NCBI GenBank assembly: GCA_963827705.1
Contig: CAWHBN010000013.1
Span: forward strand, 186,001 to 250,000
From: JACDAN01 sp963827705
Lineage (GTDB): Bacteria; Actinomycetota; Thermoleophilia; Gaiellales; Gaiellaceae
Length of the DNA: 64,000 nucleotides
Direction: 5' to 3'
Below, piece after piece: positions 27,611 through 35,857 of the stretch. The translations under genes and the position numbers were made by a program. The stretch's first letter is position 1, and each line of letters begins with the position of its first letter. The notes below the pieces were generated by a model that was given only the letters and a program-made list of their open reading frames with translations, searched no databases and was not told the origin of the DNA.

Positions 27611-28802
27611 GTGTTCAACGACCGGGCGAAGATCCGCGTGCAGGCCGGCCGCGGAGGGCATGGTGCGCTCAGCTTCCGGCGCGAGAAGTACGTGCCGAAG
27701 GGCGGCCCCGACGGCGGCGACGGCGGGCGCGGGGGAGACGTCGTGCTCGAGGTCGACCAGGACCTCCGCGACCTCTCGTACTTCAAGGGACGCAGACGAT
27801 TCCGCGCCGGGACCGGCGGGTCCGGCCGAGGCAAGAACAAGCACGGGGCGGACGGTGAGGACGTCCTGCTTCGCGTCCCGGTGGGGACGCAGCTGTTCTC
27901 CGAGGACGGCGAGCTGATCGCCGATCTCGCGGGTGCGCGGTCACGGGTGGTCGCGGCGCGCGGCGGCTCCGGCGGGCGTGGCAACCGGCAGTTCGCGACG
28001 CCGACGCGCCGCGCACCCCGGTTCGCGGAGGTCGGGATGCCCGGCGAGGAGCTCGAGCTCGACCTCCGGCTCAAGCTGATGGCCGACGCAGCGCTCGTCG
28101 GGCTGCCGAACGCCGGCAAGTCGTCGCTCCTCCGCCGGATCTCGAACGCGAAGCCAAAGGTCGCCGACTACCCGTTCACGACGCTTGCTCCGGTTCTCGG
28201 CACCGTGGACTCGCCGAGCGGCCGGCAGCTGACGGTCGCGGACGTCCCCGGGCTGATCGAGGGTGCGAGCGAGGGCGTCGGCCTCGGCCACGAGTTTCTC
28301 GCTCACCTCGAGCGGGCCCGCTTGCTCGTGCACGTGATCGACGCCGCCGAGGGGGACCCCGCCGACCGTTTCGTGCTGATCGACAACGAGCTCTCGGCGT
28401 ACGGCGCGGGTCTCGACCGGCTGCCGCAGATCGTCGTCCTCAACAAGGTCGACGTCGCGGGGCAGGTGTCGTTCGACGTGCAGGACGACCGCATTCTCCG
28501 GGTCATCCGGGCGTCCGCGATCACGGGCGCTGGGATCGACGAGCTGGTGAACGCGCTTTTCGAGCTCTGCCCGCCGGCGCCGGAGCCACCGAGCGCAGGA
28601 CGACGACGGCCTGGTCGAGTTCCTCGTCTACCGGCCTCGTCCCGACGCACGCGGCGGCTTCCGGATCCTGCGCACGGACCGGGGCTTCCGGGTGACGGGC
28701 TCGGCTCCGCGGCCGGACGAGCTCGAGGAAGCCCTGAGAGCTGCCGGCGCGAAGACCGGCTCCGAGGTCGAGGTCGACGGCGAGACGCTGATTCTCTCGT
28801 GA
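27611..28802 (+). CDS. obgE: GTPase Obg, frameshifted before its C-terminal domain
   Basis: A ribosome-assembly and stress GTPase. The glycine-rich Obg fold (KIRVQAGRGGHGALSFRREK, GGPDGGDGGRGGDVV) covers residues 1-158. The G domain shows GLPNAGKSSLL (G1), ADVPGLIEGA (G3), LNKVD (G4) and SAITGAG (G5). At about 28570-28592 the sense moves +1. The next frame then reads DDDGLVEFLVYRPRP and on to VEVDGETLILS-stop at 28802, a normal OCT domain. Without the shift the ORF fuses to nadD. The corrected stop overlaps the nadD GTG as GTGA. The start is GTG 27611. Confidence 0.9.
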
Positions 28803-29347
28803 CCACCGCAATTCTCGGCGGCGTGTTCGATCCGCCGCATCTCGGCCACGTCGCGCTCGCGGAGGGCGCCCGGGATCAGCTCGGCGCCGACCGGCTGCTC
28901 GTCCTCGTCGCCGAGCGGCCCGGGCACAAGGGCGTCATCGCAGACGCGGAGACCCGCCGCCGCCTGGCCGAGCTCGCGCTGGGGCGGTTCGGCGAGGTAC
29001 GGCTCGACGACCATCCATACACGGTGGACTTCCTGCGAGAGGCAGGGCTGGATCGCCCGTACTTCGTTCTGGGCGGCGACGAGTGGGAGAGCTTCGCGAG
29101 CTGGAGGGAGCCGGGCGAGGTGCGCCGGTTGGCCCGGATCGCCGTCGGTGCCCGGCCGGGGTTCGAGCCGCCCGAGGGCGACGTCGAGGTGCTGCGGATC
29201 GAGCAGCGGCCGGTCTCGTCCAGCGAGGTTCGGGCCAGGGTCGCGGCGGGCGAGCCGATCGACGACCTCGTCCCGCCAGAGGTCGCTCGGGAGATCGAGC
29301 GCCTGGGCCTCTACCGCGACTCGCTGCCGTCCTCGGGGCGTGGCTAA
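28799..29347 (+). CDS. nadD: nicotinate-nucleotide adenylyltransferase
   Basis: A 182-residue enzyme that makes deamido-NAD from nicotinate mononucleotide and ATP. GGVFDPPHLGH carries the HxGH nucleotidyl-transferase motif at the N terminus. VSSSEVRARV is the ISSTxIR-like motif, and LGGDEW is also conserved. GTG 28799 overlaps the Obg stop by four bases; the stop overlaps rsfS. Obg-nadD-rsfS is a common actinobacterial arrangement. Confidence 0.93.
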   Translation: MTTAILGGVFDPPHLGHVALAEGARDQLGADRLLVLVAERPGHKGVIADAETRRRLAELALGRFGEVRLDDHPYTVDFLREAGLDRPYFVLGGDEWESFASWREPGEVRRLARIAVGARPGFEPPEGDVEVLRIEQRPVSSSEVRARVAAGEPIDDLVPPEVAREIERLGLYRDSLPSSGRG

Positions 29348-29738
29348 ACTGCGCGCGAAACCGAAGGGACACTCTCCGACACTGACTTCGCTCGAACAAG
29401 CACGCCGCATCGCCGCTCTCGCGCAGGAGAAGCTGGCAGAGGATGTCGTGATCCTCGACCTGCGGCCCGTCACCGCCTATACCGACTTCTTCGTCCTGGC
29501 CACGGGCCGGAACGCCCGCCAGACGAAGGCGATCTACGACGAGGTTCACGAGCGGATGAAGGCCGACGAGCGCTCGCGGCCGCGGGCGGTCGAGGGGGTG
29601 CGCGAGGGCAACTGGATCGTCGCGGACTACCTCGACGTCGTCCTGCACGTGTTCACGCCGGAGACGCGCGGGTACTACGGGCTCGAGGACCTCTGGGGCG
29701 ACATGCCGTCAGTGGACCTCGACGCTGCCTTGGCCTAG
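29340..29738 (+). CDS. rsfS: ribosomal silencing factor RsfS
   Basis: A 132-residue protein that binds L14 and blocks subunit joining in slow growth. The conserved core EDVVILDLRPVTAYTDFFVLATG and the C-terminal DYLDVVLHVFTPETRGYYGLEDLWGD are diagnostic. GTG 29340 overlaps the nadD end by 8 bases. Confidence 0.93.
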   Translation: MAKLRAKPKGHSPTLTSLEQARRIAALAQEKLAEDVVILDLRPVTAYTDFFVLATGRNARQTKAIYDEVHERMKADERSRPRAVEGVREGNWIVADYLDVVLHVFTPETRGYYGLEDLWGDMPSVDLDAALA

Positions 29739-29772
29739 CGTCGTCCGATCCGGCAACTACCATCCGTTGTCG

Positions 29773-30315
29773 ATGCTGACGACGGATCAGAAAGGCGCGA
29801 TCGCGGAGATGGCGATCGCTTGGGAAGCGACTAGGCTCGGAATCGAGGTCTATCGCCCGATCACCGAAGGCGGACGCTTCGACATGATCTTCCTCGTGGG
29901 AGACGACCTTGCGCGAGTCCAGTGTAAGTGGGCTCCTCGCCAGGGCGACGTCATCGTCGTCCGTTGCTACTCCAATCGTCGGGCGAAGGAAGGTCTCCGA
30001 CGCCGTGTGTACACAGCTGATGAAATCGATGCATTTGCCGCGTACTGCCCGGAGGTAGACCGGTGCTACTTCATTCCGTTCGGTGCCATTCCGGCCAGAT
30101 CGCAGATTCTGCTTCGCCTCGGGCCGACGCAAAACAGGCAGCGCGAGCTTGTCAATTGGGCAGCGGATTACGAGTTCGCGGCTAAACTGGGACGGCAAGA
30201 CGGGGCCATAGCTCAGCTGGGAGAGCGCCGCCATGGCATGGCGGAGGTCGTCGGTTCGAGCCCGACTGGCTCCACTCTTTCCCGCGTGACTGACCGGCGT
30301 GGCTCGGCCTCTTGA
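29773..30315 (+). CDS. PD-(D/E)XK endonuclease-like protein whose ORF reads through tRNA-Ala
   Basis: A protein of about 180 residues. TDQKGAIAEMAIAWEATRLG supplies the N-terminal Glu helix, GRFDMIFLVGDD the catalytic Asp, and VQCKWA the (E/Q)xK element of a PD-(D/E)XK fold. It resembles the group I intron-associated PD-(D/E)XK family. Its codons use A and T at third positions much more than the neighbours, suggesting transfer. The last third of the frame passes through the complete tRNA-Ala at 30202-30274 (translated as AIAQLGERRHGMAEVVGSS) and stops at 30315. Either the protein truly ends in tRNA-encoded residues or the stop was lost. ATG 29773 is chosen over TTG 29767. Confidence 0.65.
   Translation: MLTTDQKGAIAEMAIAWEATRLGIEVYRPITEGGRFDMIFLVGDDLARVQCKWAPRQGDVIVVRCYSNRRAKEGLRRRVYTADEIDAFAAYCPEVDRCYFIPFGAIPARSQILLRLGPTQNRQRELVNWAADYEFAAKLGRQDGAIAQLGERRHGMAEVVGSSPTGSTLSRVTDRRGSAS
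30202..30274 (+). tRNA. tRNA-Ala (anticodon GGC)
   Basis: The acceptor GGGGCCA (30202-30208) pairs with TGGCTCC (30267-30273), discriminator A30274. The D arm is TAGCTCAGCTGGGAGAG. The anticodon stem CCGCC/GGCGG closes the loop ATGGCAT with anticodon GGC. The T arm is GTCGGTTCGAGCCCGAC. No CCA is encoded. The gene lies entirely inside the 3' part of the endonuclease-like ORF. Confidence 0.95.
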
Positions 30316-30375
30316 ATCCTTCGCACGGCTGTGCGTAGCTATCCAACGGGGGGACAACCCGAAGGAGGAGCCTCG

Positions 30376-31101
30376 ATGCGCCGCCAACTCTCACTCAAGG
30401 ACCCGTACCTCGGAGGAGACGACATCAAGGAGGTGCAGCGGGCGCTCGGCTTCAAGGGCAAGGCCGTCGACGGCGACTATGGCCCGGACACTGCGGGCGC
30501 GGTCGAGGAGTGGAAGTGGCGAGTCGGGTATCCGAAGCGCCAGATCAACGATCGCCTCGGCCTGCTCGGTCTTGCCTGGCTCTTCGGCGAGGTGCCGTTC
30601 CCACCGCACTTCGCGCCCAATGCCAGAAAGCGGAAGGGGAAGCCGTTCGCGTCTGCGACCGGCATTGTCCGCCCGCTTTCGACCTCGCCGGGGTTCAGCA
30701 GCGAGTTCGCGCTCGCCGACGGCGAGGGAGCGCCGGACCGGAACGGCGTCAAGCACCACGCCGGCAAGGACTGGTTCGCTCCGGGAAAGAGCCCTGTCAG
30801 GGCCCCAGTTGCCGGGCGGATCATCGAGGCCCTCGTGCGGCCGACGACGACCGGCCAGGTCTTCGGCGGGTGCGTGAAGATCGAAGCAACGCGCGGAAAG
30901 CGGGTCTGGGTCTTCCGCCACTGCGATCCGGCCAAAGTCCGCGAGGGACAGAAGGTGCAGGCCGGGCAGGTCGTGGCACGCGTGACGCCGTGGCGCGACG
31001 GCGCGCCGCACGCACACATCGAGGTCTGGAAGAACCGTGACGCCAACTACAGGTTCGAGCGCATGGAAGACCCGATGAAGTTCTTCAAGGCCTTCAAGTA
31101 G
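30376..31101 (+). CDS. peptidoglycan-binding M23 (LytM-type) peptidase domain protein
   Basis: A 241-residue protein from ATG 30376 with AAGGAGG upstream. An N-terminal peptidoglycan-binding-1 domain (DDIKEVQRALGF, DGDYGPDTAGAVEEWK; about 12-60) is followed by an M23 domain. HHAGKDWFAP supplies the first zinc His/Asp and PHAHIEVW the HxH. No signal peptide or membrane helix is visible, so export is uncertain. It may act on cell wall during lysis, or be a phage-type enzyme, given the endonuclease and tRNA next to it. Confidence 0.8.
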   Translation: MRRQLSLKDPYLGGDDIKEVQRALGFKGKAVDGDYGPDTAGAVEEWKWRVGYPKRQINDRLGLLGLAWLFGEVPFPPHFAPNARKRKGKPFASATGIVRPLSTSPGFSSEFALADGEGAPDRNGVKHHAGKDWFAPGKSPVRAPVAGRIIEALVRPTTTGQVFGGCVKIEATRGKRVWVFRHCDPAKVREGQKVQAGQVVARVTPWRDGAPHAHIEVWKNRDANYRFERMEDPMKFFKAFK

Positions 31102-31154
31102 GCGCCGGGTCCTCGGCGGGGTTCGGCGCTGGCAAACTTCGCCACGATGCCGCG

Positions 31155-32084
31155 ATGAACGGCCCTCTCGTGGTCGCCTGTGTCCAGGCCGAGCCTGTCG
31201 TGCTCGATTGCGACGCCTCGATCGAGAAACTGGCCGTGCTCACCGCCGAGGCCGCGGGCAACGGCGCCTCGCTGGTGGTCTTCCCCGAGGCGTTCCTTCC
31301 GGCCTATCCGTCGTCGGCCTGGGCGAAGGCGCTCGCCGGCTGGGACGATCCGCGCGCGAAAGCGGCTTTCGCGCTGCTCGCCCGTGAGTCCGTTGCCGTG
31401 CCCGGACCGGGCGAGGGTCGGATCGGCGAGGTTGCGCGCAAGCATGGCGTCATCGTTGCGACCGGGGTGACTGAGACCGACGTCGAGACGAACGGCACGC
31501 TGTACAACACGCTGCTCGTCCACGACGAGCACGGCTCGCTCGTCCTCAAGCACCGCAAGCTCGTACCGACGAATCACGAACGGCTCGTCTGGGGCCAGGG
31601 CGACGGCGCCGGCCTTCGCGCAGTGCCGACGAGCGCCGGACGAATCGGCGGTCTCATCTGCTGGGAGAACTACATGCCGCTCGCGCGCTTCGCCCTCTAC
31701 GAGTCGGGCGTCGAGATCTACCTGGCGCCGACGGCGGACGACGGTGAGACGTGGCAGCACTCGCTCGTCCACATTGCGCGCGAGTCACGGGCGTTCGTCG
31801 TCAGCCCCGCGCACTTCCAGCGCGCCTCCGCCTATCCGCCGGAGTTCCCGCTGTCCGACGAGCTCCAGGGCAAGGACGTGATCGGGAGAGGAGGAAGCGC
31901 GATCCTCGGCCCGGACGGGGCCTACCTCGCCGGGCCGCTCTACGACGAGGAGGGAATCCTGTACGCGGAACTCGAGCCCGCCCGGCTTCACGAGGAGCGC
32001 CAGCGCTTCGACGCGGCCGGCCACTACCACCGGCCCGACGTCCTTCGGCTCGACGTTTCTCCGATCCCTCCTAGAATGGCCTGA
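31155..32084 (+). CDS. nitrilase-family carbon-nitrogen hydrolase
   Basis: A 309-residue enzyme with the nitrilase Glu-Lys-Cys triad: Glu45 in FPEAFLP, Lys135 in LKHRKLVPT and Cys169 in GLICWENYMPLAR. The CWEN context and length fit branch 1 nitrilases and cyanide-degrading-like enzymes more than amidases. The C-terminal SPAHFQRA segment is also nitrilase-like. Cytosolic. The substrate cannot be told from sequence. The next small membrane gene starts one base after the stop. Confidence 0.85.
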   Translation: MNGPLVVACVQAEPVVLDCDASIEKLAVLTAEAAGNGASLVVFPEAFLPAYPSSAWAKALAGWDDPRAKAAFALLARESVAVPGPGEGRIGEVARKHGVIVATGVTETDVETNGTLYNTLLVHDEHGSLVLKHRKLVPTNHERLVWGQGDGAGLRAVPTSAGRIGGLICWENYMPLARFALYESGVEIYLAPTADDGETWQHSLVHIARESRAFVVSPAHFQRASAYPPEFPLSDELQGKDVIGRGGSAILGPDGAYLAGPLYDEEGILYAELEPARLHEERQRFDAAGHYHRPDVLRLDVSPIPPRMA

Positions 32085-32085
32085 C

Positions 32086-32337
32086 GTGGTCGAGATCGTC
32101 TTTTTGATGCTCGTCCTCAAGCTGCCGATCATCTACCTGATCGCGGTGGTCTGGTGGGCCGTGCGGGCCGAGCCCGAGCCGCCGGAGCCGGCACTCCTGC
32201 CCGTCGCAGCGGAGCCGGAGCCGGAGCCCGATCTCGATCCGTCCGGCCGTCGCCGTCCCGCTCGCCGGCCGCGCCGCGGTGGGCCTCACGGCCGCGGCGG
32301 TCCCACTCGCAGACCCGACAGGGTCGCGGTGCGGTGA
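32086..32337 (+). CDS. small membrane protein with Pro/Glu and Arg/Gly tail
   Basis: An 83-residue protein from GTG 32086. One hydrophobic helix (IVFLMLVLKLPIIYLIAVVWW) is followed by an acidic Pro/Glu stretch and a strongly basic RRPARRPRRGG end. The stop overlaps the next gene as GTGA. Function unknown; the alternating charge suggests a tethered disordered linker. Confidence 0.6.
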   Translation: MVEIVFLMLVLKLPIIYLIAVVWWAVRAEPEPPEPALLPVAAEPEPEPDLDPSGRRRPARRPRRGGPHGRGGPTRRPDRVAVR

Positions 32338-32600
32338 GCGCGGCGCCTGTCGCCGAACGCCAGGGCCCCGCGGAGACCGTCGCCGGCTTCCTCGCCGCGC
32401 TCGCCATCTTCGGCGGCCTGATCGCGATCGCGCAGCGCCCGGTCACCATCGGGCTGACGTCGCTGCTGATCGGCGTGATAGCGGCGGCCATGGCCGGCGG
32501 CCGGAACCGAAACCTCGCGGCGGCCGGAGTCGCCGTCGCCGCCACGGGCTGGCTGCTCGGGATGATCGTCTGCGTGATCACGAGCCGGCCGCTCTGGTGA
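32334..32600 (+). CDS. small membrane protein, three helices
   Basis: An 88-residue protein from GTG 32334, overlapping the previous stop by four bases. Three hydrophobic segments (ETVAGFLAALAIFGGLIAIA, TIGLTSLLIGVIAAAMAGG, AAAGVAVAATGWLLGMIVCV) indicate an integral membrane protein. No family recognised. Coupled to the preceding gene. The inverted repeat begins at its stop. Confidence 0.65.
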   Translation: MSAAPVAERQGPAETVAGFLAALAIFGGLIAIAQRPVTIGLTSLLIGVIAAAMAGGRNRNLAAAGVAVAATGWLLGMIVCVITSRPLW

Positions 32601-32763
32601 GAGCTCGTTCCACAATGAGAGCTGTGCCGCCAGGCCGCGCTGGGCGGCGCCAGACGTCGTCCTCAACCGCGCCCATATCGACTTGATATGGACGCGGTCT
32701 GCGTCCGGGTCTGGCATCCACCCATCACACCCTGGCGACGAGCCACATTCTGGAACGAGCTCT
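32600..32763. repeat. 164-bp imperfect inverted repeat with 13-bp perfect ends (MITE-like)
   Basis: The ends AGAGCTCGTTCCA (32600-32612) and TGGAACGAGCTCT (32751-32763) are exact reverse complements, and four further bases pair after one mismatch. Inside, CGCCAGG/CCTGGCG and GCCAGAC (32649-32655)/GTCTGGC (32709-32715) pair. A central 13-bp imperfect hairpin (ACCGCG-c-CCATATC, 32666-32679, with GATATGG-a-CGCGGT, 32685-32698) closes it. The whole would fold as one long hairpin. It could be a MITE, a structured RNA or a terminator/attenuator ahead of sucA. No coding frame was seen in it and no clear target duplication. Confidence 0.6.
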
Positions 32764-32815
32764 AAGCCGGCCGCCGCAGGGGAAAGCACCCTGCTACAAA
32801 GAACAGGGAGGCATC

Positions 32816-35641
32816 GTGGCTGAGGTCGACGGGCTCAACGCCGGATACGCACGCGCCGTTCTCGAGGAGTACCTCGAGAATCCCGAGGCCGTGCCGGCGG
32901 AGTGGCGCGAGCTCTTCGAGGGCGACAGCACCCTGCTGCGCGAGCACCCCGGCGTCGCGCGCCTGCTCGAGGTGCTCGAGGCGGACGGCAACGGTGCGCA
33001 GGCCGAAGCCGCCCCGCCCCCTCCGGCCCCCGCGGCCGAGGCGCAGCCGCAGCCGCAGGTCGACGAGACGCTGCTCAGCGCCGTCGCGGCGGCCATGGCG
33101 CTGGTCAAGGCGTACAGGACGCATGGCCACCTCGCCGCCCGCCTCGACCCGCTCGGGTCCGAGCCTGTTGGCGACCCGGCACTGGAACCAGAGCGCCTGT
33201 TCCCGCCGCTCACGCCCGAGCTCCAGGCGCAGATCCCGGCGCGCCTGCTGCGGGTCCACGTGCCGGGCGAGACGCTTGCGGACGTCCTTCCGAAGCTCCA
33301 GGAGACCTACTGCGGTACGAGCGCGTACGAGATCGAGCACATCTCCGACCACCAGGAGCGGGTCTGGCTGCGGCAGGCGATCGAGGCCGGCACGTATCGA
33401 GAGCCGCTCGACGTCGACGACAAGCGCCGGCTCCTCGCGCGTCTCTCCGAGGTGGAAGGCCTAGAGCGCTACCTTCGCAAGGCGTTCCTCGGCCAGAAGC
33501 AGTTTTCGATCGAGGGGCTCGACGTGATGGTTCCGATGCTCGACCTCGCGCTCGAGCTGGCCGCGGAGGACGGAGCGCACGAGGTCGTGACCGGCATGGC
33601 CCACCGCGGCCGCCTGAACGTGCTGGCCCATCTCGTCGGGCGCCCGTACGAGGTGATCCTCCGCGAGTTCGAGGGCGAGCGGGACCTCGCCGCGATCTCC
33701 AACCAGCCGGCGGGTGCGAGCGGAGACGTCAAGTACCACCTCGGCGCCGAGGGCAGGCGCAAGACCGCCGCAGGCGACATCACGGTCACGCTCGCGGCCA
33801 ACCCGAGCCACCTCGAGGCAGTCGACCCGGTCGTCGAGGGCCTCACACGAAGCGAGCAAACGGACCGCTCGACGCCCGGCGGCGACCACGACCCGCGAGT
33901 CGCGCTCCCGATCCTGATCCACGGCGACGCGTCGTTTCCAGGCCAGGGCGTCGTCGCCGAGACGCTCAACCTCCAGTCGCTCGGCGGCTACTCGACCGGT
34001 GGGACGCTGCACGTGATCGCGAACAATCAGGTCGGGTTCACGACGGATCCGGCCGACGGCCGCTCGACGCGCTATTCGAGCGACCTCGCGAAGGGCTTCG
34101 ACATGCCGATCGTCCACGTCAACGCGGACGACCCTGAGGCCGCCGTGGCGTCCATCCGGCTTGCAATGGCCTTCCGGCGCCGGTTCGGCCGGGACGTCGT
34201 GATCGACCTGATCGGCTATCGGCGGTGGGGTCACAACGAGGGCGACGAGCCGGCGTACACGCAGCCGCTCATGGCCGAGCGGATCAAGGAGCAGCCGAGT
34301 GTGCGCGAGCAGTACGCGGCACAGCTCGCCGACGAGGGCGTCGTCACCGAGGAGGAGGCCGACGAGCTCGCGCGCGCGGTCCAGGCGAGCTTCAAGGCCG
34401 CGCACGAGACGCTGAAGACGTCGCTCGCCGAGGCCGTCGAGGAACAGCCGCCGAGCGAGCGGACGCCGCCAACGGAAGGGGCAGAGGTCGCGACCTCCGT
34501 CGAGGCCGACCGCCTCAGGGCGTTGAACGAGGAGCTCCTGCGCGTCCCCGACCGCTTTACCGTCCACCCGAAGCTCGAGCGGCAGCTCCAGCGCCGCCGC
34601 GACCGGCTCGAGGGAGGAGAGATCGACTGGGGCCACGGCGAGGCGCTCGCCTTTGCGAGCCTGCTCGTCGAAGGGATCCCCGTCCGGCTCACCGGCCAGG
34701 ACACCGAGCGCGGGACGTTCGCTCAGCGCCACCTCGTCCTCCACGATCCGGGAAGCGGAGAGCAGTTCACGCCGATGAAGAGCCTCGGGGACGCGTCCGC
34801 CTCGTTCGAGGTCTTCAACTCCCCGCTGTCCGAGTACGCGACGCTCGGCTTCGAGTACGGCTACTCGGTCGGCGCGCCGGAGGCCCTCGTGCTCTGGGAG
34901 GCGCAGTACGGCGACTTCGTCAACGGCGCGCAGATCGTCACCGACCAGTTCCTCGTCTCGGGCCTCTCGAAGTGGAGCCAGACTTCGCGGCTCACCCTGC
35001 TGCTGCCGCACGGGTACGAGGGCAACGGCCCCGAGCACTCAAGCGCGCGGCTCGAGCGCTTCCTGCAGCTGGCGGCCCAGGAGAACATCCGCATCGTCAC
35101 GCCGAGCACGGCGGCGCAGTACTTCCATCTCATCCGCCGGCAGGCGCTCGACCCCAGCGCCCGCCCGCTGATCGTCATGACGCCGAAGGGGCTCCTGCGC
35201 CTGAAGGAGTCGTCAGCGCGGCTGGAGCAGCTGGCCGAGGGGCGCTTCGAGCCGGTCATCGACGACTCCGTCGCGCATGACCGCGTGCGGCGGCTCGTCC
35301 TCACCTCGGGCAAGCTCTACTACGACATCGTCGGCCACGAGCTCCGCGAGCAGTATTCGGAGGTCGCCGTGGCCCGGATCGAGCAGCTCTACCCGTTCCC
35401 GGTCGATCCCGCCACCAAGCTCGTCTCTGCCTACCCAGCGCTCCAGGAGGTCGTCTGGGCACAGGAGGAGCCGCAGAACATGGGCGCCTGGCGGGCGATC
35501 AGGCACCGGCTCGAGGAATCGATTGCGGGCCGCGTCCCGCTCCGTTACGTGGGCCGCCCATGGCGCGCAAGCCCGAGCGAGGGGTATCCCACCGCCCACG
35601 TCCGCGAGCAAGACCGCATCGTCAGAAGCGTTTTCGCGTAG
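32816..35641 (+). CDS. sucA: 2-oxoglutarate dehydrogenase E1 component
   Basis: A 941-residue thiamine-diphosphate enzyme of the TCA cycle that decarboxylates 2-oxoglutarate. The N terminus (LNAGYARAVLEEYLENPEAVPAEWRELF) is E1-specific, with an Ala/Pro linker at about 62-82. TGMAHRGRLNVLAHL, HGDASFPGQGVVAETL, NNQVGFTTDP and YRRWGHNEGDEP are E1o hallmarks. Unlike mycobacterial Kgd there is no fused E2 acyltransferase domain, and no E2 gene in the window. GTG 32816 follows AGGGAGG. Confidence 0.94.
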   Translation: MAEVDGLNAGYARAVLEEYLENPEAVPAEWRELFEGDSTLLREHPGVARLLEVLEADGNGAQAEAAPPPPAPAAEAQPQPQVDETLLSAVAAAMALVKAYRTHGHLAARLDPLGSEPVGDPALEPERLFPPLTPELQAQIPARLLRVHVPGETLADVLPKLQETYCGTSAYEIEHISDHQERVWLRQAIEAGTYREPLDVDDKRRLLARLSEVEGLERYLRKAFLGQKQFSIEGLDVMVPMLDLALELAAEDGAHEVVTGMAHRGRLNVLAHLVGRPYEVILREFEGERDLAAISNQPAGASGDVKYHLGAEGRRKTAAGDITVTLAANPSHLEAVDPVVEGLTRSEQTDRSTPGGDHDPRVALPILIHGDASFPGQGVVAETLNLQSLGGYSTGGTLHVIANNQVGFTTDPADGRSTRYSSDLAKGFDMPIVHVNADDPEAAVASIRLAMAFRRRFGRDVVIDLIGYRRWGHNEGDEPAYTQPLMAERIKEQPSVREQYAAQLADEGVVTEEEADELARAVQASFKAAHETLKTSLAEAVEEQPPSERTPPTEGAEVATSVEADRLRALNEELLRVPDRFTVHPKLERQLQRRRDRLEGGEIDWGHGEALAFASLLVEGIPVRLTGQDTERGTFAQRHLVLHDPGSGEQFTPMKSLGDASASFEVFNSPLSEYATLGFEYGYSVGAPEALVLWEAQYGDFVNGAQIVTDQFLVSGLSKWSQTSRLTLLLPHGYEGNGPEHSSARLERFLQLAAQENIRIVTPSTAAQYFHLIRRQALDPSARPLIVMTPKGLLRLKESSARLEQLAEGRFEPVIDDSVAHDRVRRLVLTSGKLYYDIVGHELREQYSEVAVARIEQLYPFPVDPATKLVSAYPALQEVVWAQEEPQNMGAWRAIRHRLEESIAGRVPLRYVGRPWRASPSEGYPTAHVREQDRIVRSVFA

Positions 35642-35848
35642 CTAGCGCTTGTTCCAGGCCGCGCGAAACTCGCGCGCGCTCTTGACCTGGCGAGCGACTG
35701 CCCTGGCGACCGTCGGCGCGTGCTTTCGAGCTTCGCGGGCGATTTGGCGGCGGTGCTGCTTCGGAATGCGGCGCCAGATGTCCCAGGCGGTCAGCGCGAT
35801 GCCGATCGCGCCAATGCGGCGGGTGGCGAGATGGTGGGGCGCAGGCAC
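35642..35848 (-). CDS. small basic hypothetical protein
   Basis: A 68-residue protein starting nine bases after the stop of the His/Asp-rich secreted protein, so probably its operon partner. RIGAIGIALTAWDIWRRIPKQ could be a short membrane-associated helix; the remainder is Arg/Lys/Ala-rich (REARKHAPTVARAVARQV). No family recognised. Confidence 0.5.
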   Translation of the reverse strand: MPAPHHLATRRIGAIGIALTAWDIWRRIPKQHRRQIAREARKHAPTVARAVARQVKSAREFRAAWNKR

Positions 35849-35857
35849 GCGGGCATC

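Noticed and set aside
27611..29347. Apparent Obg-NadD fusion
   Set aside because: A +1 shift near 28580 restores a full OCT domain with a stop at 28802 overlapping the nadD GTG; the fused frame lacks any OCT-like sequence.
32816..35641. Mycobacterial-type Kgd multifunctional E1/E2 protein
   Set aside because: The N terminus has E1-specific sequence and a short Ala/Pro linker but no acyltransferase catalytic domain; the length fits plain SucA.
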